Position numbers and translations under genes: made by a program. From Myxococcales bacterium (GTDB lineage Bacteria > Myxococcota_A > Polyangia > Haliangiales > Haliangiaceae): a stretch of 34,136 nt of DNA. The notes under the pieces are model-generated. The model worked only from the letters and a program-made list of their open reading frames with translations. It was not told where the DNA came from and ran no database searches. This document shows positions 1-7,117 of the stretch, piece after piece (position 1 is the stretch's first letter; the number at the start of each line of letters is the position of its first letter). The stretch spans positions 1 to 34,136 of the forward strand of contig CANKMW010000096.1 in NCBI GenBank assembly GCA_947483555.1, written 5' to 3'.

Positions 1-88
1 GGATCCGGGTTCGGATCCGGGTTCGGATCCGGATCCGGGTTCGGATCCGGATCCGGGTTCGGATCCGGATCCGGGTTCGGATCCGGGT
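1..88. repeat. GGATCC/GGGTTC short tandem repeat array
   Basis: The window opens inside a tandem array. It reads as two 12-bp units (GGATCCGGGTTC), then three 18-bp units (GGATCC plus the 12-mer), then a partial unit ending near 88. The true left end lies outside the window. Read from base 2 the array encodes Asp-Pro-Gly-Ser/Asp-Pro units that stop at TAG 95-97, so it could be the tail of an upstream gene or an intergenic microsatellite. I cannot decide between these from the window alone. Confidence 0.9.
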
Positions 89-106
89 ATAAGGTAGCAG
101 GCACTC

Positions 107-652
107 GTGCTGCTCGCGATCTTCCTTCAGCTCGCGACCGGGCTCGGCTTCGCGTTCGCGGGTCGCGACCGCATCCGCGCCGATGGTCCGTTCGCACCGC
201 CAGCGTTCCTGCTGGTGCTCATCCACGTCGGCCTGATCACCGCGCCGGTGACGCTCTACTTCTACGCCGCGCACGCCGACTGGTCGTGGCTCTACATCGT
301 CGATCCGGAACGGGTCCCCGGGCTGGCCATCGTCCCGCTCGTCGTCGGTCATGCGCTGGTCGTCATCGGCGGCTGGTACGTCGGCGCCTGGATGGTGCGC
401 AGCGACCGCGCGCGCGCGTTGCTGTACGGCATCCTGGTGACGGTGGTGGTGTTCTTGATCGGCTTCGTGCTGGCGCTGCCGCGCACCTCGACGGCGACCA
501 CGTACGCCGGTTACCTCGCTGGCACCAGCGGTGGGCTGATGGGCGTCGAGCTGGGCTGGGCACTCCTGGTCTCGCTGGCGGCCAGCGCGTCGGCGGCCGC
601 GTACGTGTTCGTGGAGCTCCTGCGCGACAGTCGTCGCGTGCGTGCTCGGTGA
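107..652 (+). CDS. Hypothetical five-TM integral membrane protein
   Basis: I do not recognise the family. The 181-residue product has about five hydrophobic segments, near residues 1-18, 31-55, 70-97, 104-124 and 143-170, with short polar loops and a basic C-terminus (DSRRVRAR), so it is an inner-membrane protein. The start is GTG 107. An in-frame TAG at 95-97 rules out a longer form. No good Shine-Dalgarno is visible, though AAGG lies at 91-94 and TAGCAG sits 6 nt before the GTG. The gene stands alone just after the tandem repeat, and the next gene begins 62 bp downstream with its own possible control hairpin. No catalytic or binding motif can be seen, and function is unknown. Confidence 0.7.
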   Translation: MLLAIFLQLATGLGFAFAGRDRIRADGPFAPPAFLLVLIHVGLITAPVTLYFYAAHADWSWLYIVDPERVPGLAIVPLVVGHALVVIGGWYVGAWMVRSDRARALLYGILVTVVVFLIGFVLALPRTSTATTYAGYLAGTSGGLMGVELGWALLVSLAASASAAAYVFVELLRDSRRVRAR

Positions 653-692
653 CGGCCAAACTTGGCTATAACGCGTTGGAATCCTTGACCGT

Positions 693-709
693 CTGTGTTA
701 CCAACACAG
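693..709 (+). promoter_or_regulatory. Perfect 7-bp inverted repeat just before the 715 start
   Basis: CTGTGTT-ACC-AACACAG is a perfect inverted repeat with 7-bp arms and a 3-nt centre. It ends 5 nt before the ATG of the DUF4398-like lipoprotein gene. The right arm overlaps the only Shine-Dalgarno-like bases (AGGA, 708-711). It could be a repressor operator or an mRNA hairpin that hides the ribosome site; both readings are inference. Confidence 0.45.
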
Positions 710-714
710 GACCC

Positions 715-1173
715 ATGGGGGCCACGCACTGGACGCGAGTTGCCGCGATCATCGTGATCGCGAGCCTTGGCGCCGCCGCTGCCTGTGGCCCGGTCGGCTA
801 CGTCAGCAAGGTCCGCGGTGCGGCCACCGCGGTCGACGAGGCACGGGCCGTCAACGCCGCCAAGTACGCGCCCTACGAATGGACGCGGGCCGTCGAGTAT
901 CTGCACGCGGCCCGCGCCGAGGCGGCCATGGCCGACTTTCAGGCCGCCAATCGCTTCGGGCGGCTGGCGGCGGAGGCCGCGTCCAAGGCCAAGACCGATG
1001 CCATTCGCCGCGCCGGCGATCCCCGCCTGATGGACGAGATCACCGCGCCGCCCGGCGCCGGATCGACGCCGTCTCGGGGCCAGGACGGCCTGGCGCCCGT
1101 CGTCGATCCAGGTGACGGTGACGGTGACGACGGCGACGATGACGAGACCCCACCCGGCCTGGTGGCGCCGTGA
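715..1173 (+). CDS. DUF4398-like lipoprotein with acidic tail
   Basis: A 152-residue predicted lipoprotein. A hydrophobic signal segment (about residues 7-21) ends in a lipobox-like Ala-Ala-Ala-Cys, followed by Gly-Pro. Residues about 30-100 are Ala-rich helical repeats with the spacing typical of DUF4398 proteins (AP-E, a YLHAARAEA block, then repeated A-A heptads), which are often found beside OmpA-type cell-envelope genes. The last 45 residues are Pro/Gly-rich with an Asp-Gly run that resembles a calcium-loop tail. ATG 715 is the first start that places the signal peptide at the N-terminus, with AGGA just upstream at short spacing. The stop overlaps the next gene by 4 bp (GTGA), so the two are probably translated together. 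The role is inferred to be periplasmic or outer-membrane envelope organisation. Confidence 0.75.
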   Translation: MGATHWTRVAAIIVIASLGAAAACGPVGYVSKVRGAATAVDEARAVNAAKYAPYEWTRAVEYLHAARAEAAMADFQAANRFGRLAAEAASKAKTDAIRRAGDPRLMDEITAPPGAGSTPSRGQDGLAPVVDPGDGDGDDGDDDETPPGLVAP

Positions 1174-2273
1174 GTCGCACCGTATCGGCGCTGGCGGTCT
1201 CGGTGGTCTCGGCGATAGCGCTGGTGCTGGTCGGCGCCAGCTGCGCTGGCTCGGGGCTACGAACCCGGACCCGGACGGTCGACGAGCTGATCAGCACGGC
1301 TCGCGACAACGGCGCCCTGCGCTGCGCACCGGTCGAGCTGGCGATGGCCGAGTCGCACAACGACTTCGCCAAGCAGGAGCTCGACGAGGGCAACCTCTAC
1401 CCCGCGCAGCGCGAGATCGCGGTCGCCGAGCTCAACGCCCGCGCTGCCGTCGAGAAGTCGCCCAAGCACCTCTGCAATCCCGATAGCCGTTCGCCCGACG
1501 CGCCGCGGCCCGCCGACACCGATGGTGACGGTTTGCTCGACGACGTCGACGAGTGCCCGCGGATCCCCGAGGACAAGGACGGCTTCGAAGATCAGGACGG
1601 CTGTCCCGAGGACGACAACGACGCCGACGGGATCGCCGACAAGATCGACGACTGCCCCAACGAGCCCGAGGATCGCGACGGGACCGACGACACCGACGGT
1701 TGCCCGGATCTCGACAACGACAAGGACGGCATCGCCGACCGCATCGACCAGTGCCCCGACGATCCCGAGGACAAGGACGGCTTCGAAGACGACGACGGGT
1801 GCCCCGACTGCGACGACGACAAGGACAACGTCGCCGAATGTCCGGTCGCGCTCGACAAGTGTCCGGGCGATCCCGGCGTGCCCCCCGACGGATGCCCGCA
1901 GAAGTACACGATGATCGTGGTCACCGAGGACAAGATCGAGCTCAAGCAGACCGTGTTCTTCGATACCCGCAAGGCGACCATCAAGCGGGTCAGCTTTCCG
2001 CTGCTCGACGAGGTGGCGCTGGCGCTGGCAGACAACCCGACGATCAAGGTCCGGATCGAAGGGCACACCGACAGCCAGGGCACCGACAAGTTCAACCTCA
2101 AGCTGAGCAAGAACCGAGCGGCATCGGTTCGCAAATACCTGATCGGAAAGGGCGTCACCGGCGATCGTATGGACCCGCAGGGGTTCGGCGAGGGCGTCCC
2201 GATCGCCGACAACCGCAGCGCGGATGGTCGGGCGCAGAACCGCCGCGTCGAGTTCTTCATCACCGGTCGCTAG
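1170..2273 (+). CDS. OmpA-family lipoprotein with DUF4398-like and TSP3 repeats
   Basis: A 367-residue cell-envelope protein. The signal peptide ends in a lipobox (Gly-Ala-Ser-Cys, Cys about residue 25). A helical DUF4398-like segment spans about 38-105, which also occurs in the overlapping upstream gene. Residues about 116-235 are thrombospondin type 3 repeats (DTDGDG, DNDADG, DNDKDG and ECP/DCP/QCP cysteine signatures), which in known families bind calcium. Residues about 262-367 form an OmpA C-terminal domain with the EGHTDSQGTD and SKNRAASVRKYL signatures and NRRVEF near the end, a fold that binds peptidoglycan. The likely role is a lipid-anchored protein tying the outer membrane to the wall through a calcium-stiffened linker. 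The GTG start at 1170 overlaps the previous stop by 4 bp, indicating translational coupling. Confidence 0.92.
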   Translation: MSRTVSALAVSVVSAIALVLVGASCAGSGLRTRTRTVDELISTARDNGALRCAPVELAMAESHNDFAKQELDEGNLYPAQREIAVAELNARAAVEKSPKHLCNPDSRSPDAPRPADTDGDGLLDDVDECPRIPEDKDGFEDQDGCPEDDNDADGIADKIDDCPNEPEDRDGTDDTDGCPDLDNDKDGIADRIDQCPDDPEDKDGFEDDDGCPDCDDDKDNVAECPVALDKCPGDPGVPPDGCPQKYTMIVVTEDKIELKQTVFFDTRKATIKRVSFPLLDEVALALADNPTIKVRIEGHTDSQGTDKFNLKLSKNRAASVRKYLIGKGVTGDRMDPQGFGEGVPIADNRSADGRAQNRRVEFFITGR

Positions 2274-2331
2274 CGAAAGCGGTCGCTTCGAAACTCGACA
2301 CTCCGGACGCGCGCCGTGCTAACACCACGCC

Positions 2332-3837
2332 ATGCGCGTGCACGCACACCGGATTTTGCTCGTCTCCTCGCTCGTCGCGGTCGTGATCTTCGTGCTTGGC
2401 CTCACGTCGTCGGGCCTCGCGCTCGCCGACGCCAAGGCGAAGAAGGAGATCGAGACCAAGATGAAGGAGGCGATGGAGAACTACGACCTCCTCGAGTACG
2501 AGGAGGCACGCAAGATCCTCAATCAAGCGCTCACCGTCGCCAAGAAATCCAAGATGGAGACCGACCCGGTGACCGCGCGGGTCCACCTGCGGCTCGGCAT
2601 CGTCTACTTCGCCGGCCTCCAGGACGCCGAGAGCGCCAAGCTCTCGTTCCTCAACGCCGCCGAGATCGACAGCACCGTGAAGCTCGACAAGGCGTACTCG
2701 ACGCCGGAGATGGTCAAGCTTCTCGACGAGGCCAGGTCGGAGGCCGGCACCGCCGGCGGCGGCGGCGCGGTCGAGCCGGACGGCGGCGGAGGTGGCGACG
2801 TGGCCGCGGTCGATTGCGCGGCCGTGACCGGGCTGCAGCACACCATCGTCGACACCGCGGCCGGCGGCAAGGAGCTGGCCCTCGACGCTGCGGTCGGAGC
2901 TGACGTGCAGCCGGCCAAGGTCTCGATCATGTATCGCGCGCGCGGCGCTGCCGATTTCAGCGAGGCCAAGATGACGGCGTCGGGTTGCGTCTACAAGGGG
3001 GCCATCCCCAAGGCCGGCCTCAGCGGCGACCTCATCCACTACTACGTCGCCGCGTTCAACGATCAGGGCCGCGTGATCGCATCCAAGGGTTCCGCCGGCT
3101 CGCCCAACATCATCGAGATCGCGGGTGGCGGCGGCGGTAGCAACCTGGCGCTCGACGAAGAGAACCCGCTCGGCGCCGGCGGCGGCGGCGGCGGCGAAGA
3201 GCGCATCGATAGCGGTGGTGGCGGCGGTGGTGGCGAGCGTATCGATCGCGGCACCGGGCCGGTCGTGTCGACCGGCAAGAAGACGCTGTTCATCGCCCTG
3301 GTCGGTGGATCGGGTGGCGGCTACGTCACCGGCAAGACCGAGCAAGGCACCGGCGGCAACGGGGGTAACGACGTGAAGTGCTGCTTCGCGCCCCAGCTGC
3401 TCCACGTCCAGCCCGAGATCGGCTACTACCTGAACAAGACCACCACCGTGTCGGTGGTCGCGCGCCTCGGGTTCCCGGTCGGGGCCAACATCGCCGGCCA
3501 TTCTCCGGTCGCGCCGGCTGGTCTGGTCAAGGTCCGCAAGTCGCTGGCCGCCAACGGCACCGGGCTGGTGGTCTCGGGCGGCGTCGGCGGCGGCGTCATC
3601 CGCAACACCATCAAGCTCGACGGCGCTCCGCCCGAGATGGACACCGACGTGGTCGCGATCGGGCCGCTGTTCGTCACCGGCGGCGCCGGCTACAGCGCCG
3701 GTCTCGGCGGTGGCCTGTCCCTGATCGCCGAGCTCAACGCGGTGGCCGGGATCCCGGTGGTCGGCAAGCTCGGCAACTCGATCCTCAACTTCGGCGTCCA
3801 GCTCGACTTCAACCTCGGCGTGCACATCGGCTTCTGA
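2332..3837 (+). CDS. Exported TPR protein with Gly-rich linkers and beta-rich C-terminus
   Basis: A 501-residue exported protein. A signal peptide covers about 1-33 (hydrophobic core LLVSSLVAVVIFVLGL, then ALA). Residues about 36-125 are TPR-like helices with a Lys/Glu-rich start. Gly runs follow near residues 139-155 and 262-310; the latter holds two near-identical Gly-run plus ERID units. The region between resembles a small immunoglobulin-like domain. The C-terminal 190 residues alternate polar and hydrophobic positions, are Gly-rich and end in a hydrophobic-Phe pattern, as in outer-membrane beta barrels. A barrel is inferred; I do not recognise a named family. ATG 2332 has no Shine-Dalgarno; TAACAC lies 6 nt before it. 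It lies 58 bp after the OmpA gene and is convergent with the kinase gene that follows. Confidence 0.75.
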   Translation: MRVHAHRILLVSSLVAVVIFVLGLTSSGLALADAKAKKEIETKMKEAMENYDLLEYEEARKILNQALTVAKKSKMETDPVTARVHLRLGIVYFAGLQDAESAKLSFLNAAEIDSTVKLDKAYSTPEMVKLLDEARSEAGTAGGGGAVEPDGGGGGDVAAVDCAAVTGLQHTIVDTAAGGKELALDAAVGADVQPAKVSIMYRARGAADFSEAKMTASGCVYKGAIPKAGLSGDLIHYYVAAFNDQGRVIASKGSAGSPNIIEIAGGGGGSNLALDEENPLGAGGGGGGEERIDSGGGGGGGERIDRGTGPVVSTGKKTLFIALVGGSGGGYVTGKTEQGTGGNGGNDVKCCFAPQLLHVQPEIGYYLNKTTTVSVVARLGFPVGANIAGHSPVAPAGLVKVRKSLAANGTGLVVSGGVGGGVIRNTIKLDGAPPEMDTDVVAIGPLFVTGGAGYSAGLGGGLSLIAELNAVAGIPVVGKLGNSILNFGVQLDFNLGVHIGF

Positions 3838-3874
3838 GCCATCGTACCGTCGACTCTGACCGAGGCGGTTGACG

Positions 3875-5422
3875 CTACTCGCGGATGTTACGAAGCGGGT
3901 GCAGCGCGATGTGCACCTCGCCGGCGGTCACCTCGCTGGTCGAGGGTGAGGCCGTGAGGACGACGGCGACCTCGACGGTCGCTCCGCCTCCCTCGGAGAG
4001 GTAGACGACCCGCTTGACCGCCTTGCGCTTGGTCGCGACGGCGTCGAGATCGCGCATCAGCTGGGGGTAGACGTCGAGCAGCCCCGAGTCCTTGAGATCG
4101 ATGCCGCCGACGTCGCCGGCGCAGCCCAGGAACTCCAGAAACGCTGCGTTGGCGATCCGGACCTTGCCGGCTGGATCGCACGACGCCATCGGCACCGGCG
4201 CGGTCTGGAAGACCTCGAACGCCGCCTTGTCGCGATGGTCGTGGTCCCGGCGCTCACGCGCACCCTCGCCGGATCCGGACCGCCGCCGCGCGGTCTCCAT
4301 GCCCAGCATGTTCATCAACGTGCGCAGCTCGTACATGAAGGCGGCCACGTCGTTGTGTCGATCGGCAGGGTTCTTGGCGGTGGCGCGAGCGATGATCTCG
4401 TCGGCGCGCTCGTCGAGGGGCTCGTCGATCATCTTGCTCGCGGCCGGCATCGTGGCCTCGAGATGCTGCTGGAACACCGCGTCGATCTTGCCGGTGAACG
4501 GCAGCCGGCCGGTGAGCAGCTCGAACAGCATGATCCCGAGCGCGTACACGTCGCTGGCGACGTTGGTGGGGCCGCCCTGGATGCGCTCGGGCGCCAGGTA
4601 CTCCGGCGTGCCGTCGACCTCGCCGACGCCGCGGCCAAGATCCGGACGCGACAGACCGAAGTCGAGCAGCTTGACGACCCGGCGCTGCGCGGCGCCGCGG
4701 ACCAGGAACACGTTCTCGCTCTTGACGTCGCCGTGGATGATGGCGCGACCGTGGATGTAGCGAAGCGCCTCGCACACCTGCCAGATGATGTCGCACGCCA
4801 CCTTGGGCGCCATCCGGCCGCCCTGACGCATCTTGGAGTGCAGCGTCTGACCGTCGAGCAGCTCCATGACCATGAACAACCCGAACTGGTCGTCCTGGCC
4901 GAAGTCGACGATCGAGCACACGTTGTCGTGGGTGCACGCCGACGCCAGGCGCGCCTCGCGGTAAAACATCTCGCGGATGCGCGGGTTGGTCGCGATCGGG
5001 GCCTTGATCAGCTTGAGCGCGAACGCCTTGCCGAGGACCTGGTGGCGGACCCGCAGCACGCGACCCATGCCGCCGCGACCGACCTGACCTTCGACGATGT
5101 AGCGGCCGCCGACGATGTCGCCCTGGCGGGCGCCGCGGCGGGTGGCAGCGTCGGGCAGCTGGTCGAGGCGGGCCTCGCCGGTGCCTTCGAGGGCGGCGTC
5201 GACGCTGCCCGGCGTGAACCTGCCGCCCACGGTGTCGCTGCCGGCAGCCGGCCTCACCAGGGGTACCGCCGCGGCGACGCCGAACTCGTTGGGGAGGGCC
5301 ACGTCACCGCGCCCCAGCACGCTCAGGGTCAGCGACGGCAGCAACGTCTCGTGGACGTCGCGGGGCGCGTCGTCGTCGGAGAGATCGTCCGCTCCGTCAT
5401 CGCTCGGATCGACGTCCGTCAT
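3875..5422 (-). CDS. Ser/Thr protein kinase with C-terminal PAS-like domain, HGD-type
   Basis: A 515-residue cytoplasmic kinase with no transmembrane segment. The first 100 residues are acidic and disordered. The Hanks-type kinase domain spans about 102-375: glycine loop 115-120 (GRGGMG), Lys137 (ALKLIK), Glu156, catalytic loop 230-237 (HGDVKSEN), DFG 254-256, APE 277-279. The usual HRD Arg is Gly231, so this is a non-RD kinase; catalytic Asp232, Lys234 and Asn237 are intact, so activity is expected. Residues about 395-510 look like a PAS domain (FEVFQTAPVPMASCD, then ANAAFLEFLG), which may sense a small ligand or redox state. ATG 5422 has no Shine-Dalgarno; TATGAT lies 8 nt upstream on this strand. 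The gene is divergent from cyaY and convergent with the gene before it. Substrates are unknown. Confidence 0.93.
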   Translation of the reverse strand: MTDVDPSDDGADDLSDDDAPRDVHETLLPSLTLSVLGRGDVALPNEFGVAAAVPLVRPAAGSDTVGGRFTPGSVDAALEGTGEARLDQLPDAATRRGARQGDIVGGRYIVEGQVGRGGMGRVLRVRHQVLGKAFALKLIKAPIATNPRIREMFYREARLASACTHDNVCSIVDFGQDDQFGLFMVMELLDGQTLHSKMRQGGRMAPKVACDIIWQVCEALRYIHGRAIIHGDVKSENVFLVRGAAQRRVVKLLDFGLSRPDLGRGVGEVDGTPEYLAPERIQGGPTNVASDVYALGIMLFELLTGRLPFTGKIDAVFQQHLEATMPAASKMIDEPLDERADEIIARATAKNPADRHNDVAAFMYELRTLMNMLGMETARRRSGSGEGARERRDHDHRDKAAFEVFQTAPVPMASCDPAGKVRIANAAFLEFLGCAGDVGGIDLKDSGLLDVYPQLMRDLDAVATKRKAVKRVVYLSEGGGATVEVAVVLTASPSTSEVTAGEVHIALHPLRNIRE

Positions 5423-5430
5423 GGGGCCAG

Positions 5431-5436
5431 ATCATA
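5431..5436 (-). promoter_or_regulatory. Predicted -10 element (TATGAT) of the PAS-kinase gene
   Basis: On the minus strand TATGAT lies 8 nt before the ATG at 5422, with no Shine-Dalgarno between. This placement predicts a transcript starting at or within a base or two of the start codon. No convincing -35 is visible. Confidence 0.5.
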
Positions 5437-5498
5437 GTAGCTCGAAAGCGGGCTCGATCCGGTGTCGACGTCGACCGGAACTCTGGTAAGCAGCGGAG

Positions 5499-5816
5499 GT
5501 GGACGACCTCGCATTCGACGCCCGCGCCCATGACGAGCTGGTCTATCTCGAGGAGCGGCTCGGAGCCCTCGATCCCGACGACGTCGATCTGGTGGTCAGC
5601 GCCGGCGTGCTACGCCTCGATCTGCGCGACGGCACCAAGATCGTCATCAACAGCCATCGCGCAGCGCGTCAGATCTGGATGGCCGCGATCGCCACCGCCT
5701 GGCACTTCGACCCGCTCGCCGACGGCCGCTGGCTGGCCACCCGCTCCAACGAGGAGCTGCGGCCTACGATCGTCCGCCTGCTGCGCGAGCGGGTGGGCGT
5801 CGCCCTCGATCTTTGA
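5499..5816 (+). CDS. cyaY: Frataxin-like iron donor protein CyaY
   Basis: A 105-residue protein of normal length for bacterial frataxin. The family delivers or gates iron during iron-sulfur cluster assembly on the IscS/IscU machinery in the cytoplasm. The first helix is acidic (LEERLGALDPDDVD). It is followed by the frataxin beta-sheet signature: GVLRLDLRDGTKIVINSH, then QIWMAAIATAWHFDP, then a conserved Trp and the RS-N-EE turn before the last helix. The GTG start at 5499 aligns with the N-terminus of Escherichia coli CyaY, and TAA at 5487-5489 blocks extension. A GGAGG overlaps the GTG and is too close to act as a Shine-Dalgarno, so initiation is unusual; TAAGCA sits 6 nt upstream. No isc or suf gene is adjacent. 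The complex I genes later in the window need clusters, but a link is only inference. Confidence 0.85.
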   Translation: MDDLAFDARAHDELVYLEERLGALDPDDVDLVVSAGVLRLDLRDGTKIVINSHRAARQIWMAAIATAWHFDPLADGRWLATRSNEELRPTIVRLLRERVGVALDL

Positions 5817-5862
5817 GATCTCTGAGCGCGTGGCGACGGGTGTGGCGTCGACGCCGGTGGTG

Positions 5863-5868
5863 TATCGT
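5863..5868 (+). promoter_or_regulatory. Predicted -10 element (TATCGT) of the TerB-like gene
   Basis: TATCGT ends 7 nt before the ATG at 5876, the spacing expected for leaderless transcription. It lies in the short gap after cyaY, and no Shine-Dalgarno is present. No -35 is recognisable. Confidence 0.5.
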
Positions 5869-5875
5869 CCCGACC

Positions 5876-6247
5876 ATGGCTGATTCACAGTTCCTGACCG
5901 TGATCCGGATCTGGGCCGCCATGGCGTGGGCCGACGGCGTGCTGGCCGACGCCGAGGCCGGCGCGTTGCGCCGCTTGATCTCGGGCGCCCAGCTCGACGA
6001 CGGCGAGGTCGAGCTGGCGCGCACGTTCCTCGAGCAGCGGGTCGAGCTCGACGAGGCCGGGCTGTCCGAGCTGTCGTCCGACGCCCGCACCGGCATCTAC
6101 CGCGCCGCGTGCCGCATGGCGGTGCTCGATCGCGAGGTGGCGCCGAGCGAGCGCAGCCTGCTGGTGCGCCTGCGCGACGCGCTCACGCTCAGCCTCGACT
6201 CCGCGCGCGAGATCGAGGCCAGCGTTCCGGGCGTCACGGTGTCCTGA
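5876..6247 (+). CDS. TerB-like protein
   Basis: A 123-residue, all-helical, acidic cytoplasmic protein. It has the two-lobed pattern of TerB/TerB-like proteins: an AMAWADGVLADAEAGALRRL block at the N-terminus and a second half repeat with CRMAVLDREVAPSERSLLVRL, each giving a D-G/D-E acidic helix-loop-helix. The family is linked to stress and tellurite resistance and may bind metal ions; no ter operon partner is present here. A second TerB-like gene occurs at 14611-15057. ATG 5876 is the start that leaves the conserved helix near the N-terminus. It is followed after 9 bp by the hydrolase gene on the same strand, probably co-transcribed. Molecular function is not known. Confidence 0.75.
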   Translation: MADSQFLTVIRIWAAMAWADGVLADAEAGALRRLISGAQLDDGEVELARTFLEQRVELDEAGLSELSSDARTGIYRAACRMAVLDREVAPSERSLLVRLRDALTLSLDSAREIEASVPGVTVS

Positions 6248-6256
6248 CCCGCGGCG

Positions 6257-7084
6257 ATGCGGCAGCGTCGTCATTCGCCTCGGGTGCTCGCGTGGCGGGG
6301 GGCGATCGCCGCCCTCTCGGATGTGGCGATGGCCACCGGCCTGTACCCGCTGGTGCCGCACGCCGGCCTGGCGCTGGCGCGGTGGCGCAAGCAAAGCATT
6401 TCACCACCGGCGCAGCTCCGCGCCGCGCTGCGCGAGTGGGGCGTGGCGGTGGCCATGTCGGCGGCGCGACCGCTCGGGTTTCTTCCCTTGCCCGGAGACC
6501 GCGGTCGCGGGCCGCGGCCGATCGTCGTCCTGCACGGCTACGCCATGAACCGCGCCAACTTCCGCGGGCTGGCTCGCCGCCTCGCCGCGGCTCACCTCGG
6601 TCCGGTGCTCGGCTTCGAGTACTGGACGCTGGGCAAGACCAGCAGCGCCGCCAAGCGGCTCGCCGCCTACGTCGAGGAGGTACGGGCCGCGACCGGGGCC
6701 GAGCAGGTCGACGTCATCGGTCACTCGATGGGCGGCGTGGTCGGTCGCTACTTCGTGACCCTGCTCGGCGGCGACGGTGTGGTCGCCAACCTGATCACGC
6801 TCGGCGCCCCGCACGCCGGCACCGATGTCAGCGCGGTCGGGATCGGGCGTTCCGCCAAGGAGTTGCTGGTTGGCAGCACGATGGTCCAGCGCCTCGACGC
6901 CGCGCGGCGCCCGGCCCGCACCCGCATGACGGTGATCTGGTCGCGCGCTGATGCCCTGGTTCCGGGCGCGCGGCACGCCCGCGTCGCGGGCGTCGACGAG
7001 CTGGTCTTCGACGATCTCGGCCACCTCTCGCTGCTGACCGACCGTCGGGTCGCCGACGCCATCGTCGAGCGCCTGCGGGCCTGA
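6257..7084 (+). CDS. Alpha/beta hydrolase, lipase/esterase type
   Basis: A 275-residue lipase-type alpha/beta hydrolase. The oxyanion segment is VVLHGYAMN (His93-Gly94). The nucleophile elbow is GHSMGG with Ser157, and likely triad partners are Asp232 (WSRADALVP) and His256 (DLGHLSLL). The GAPHAGTD segment at about 183-190 is typical of triacylglycerol lipase/PGAP1-like enzymes that act on esters of long acyl chains. A weak hydrophobic stretch near residues 12-40 could associate with the membrane, but there is no clear signal peptide. It starts 9 bp after the TerB-like stop and probably shares its transcript. The ATG 6257 start has no strong Shine-Dalgarno. The substrate cannot be told from sequence. 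Confidence 0.82.
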   Translation: MRQRRHSPRVLAWRGAIAALSDVAMATGLYPLVPHAGLALARWRKQSISPPAQLRAALREWGVAVAMSAARPLGFLPLPGDRGRGPRPIVVLHGYAMNRANFRGLARRLAAAHLGPVLGFEYWTLGKTSSAAKRLAAYVEEVRAATGAEQVDVIGHSMGGVVGRYFVTLLGGDGVVANLITLGAPHAGTDVSAVGIGRSAKELLVGSTMVQRLDAARRPARTRMTVIWSRADALVPGARHARVAGVDELVFDDLGHLSLLTDRRVADAIVERLRA

Positions 7085-7117
7085 ACGGTGGCGAGTGGAC
7101 GCGCGCCTGCCGTGCCG

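Noticed and set aside
1..88. Possible CRISPR array or cloning-vector remnant at the window start
   Set aside because: The repeats are adjacent with no unique spacers. The GGATCC hexamers are part of a longer repeating unit that also contains GGGTTC, and a similar GGATCCGG pattern occurs inside a gene at about 18816-18870, so it looks native.
2260..3825. Long minus-strand open frame opposite the TPR/Gly-rich gene
   Set aside because: The plus-strand gene has a signal peptide, TPR-like helices and beta-rich domains, while the minus product is a low-complexity Ala/Asp/Leu string without a signal or domain.
3838..3874. Terminator between the convergent TPR and kinase genes
   Set aside because: I found no stable stem followed by a T-run in this 37-bp gap, so termination may be Rho-dependent or lie within the gene ends.
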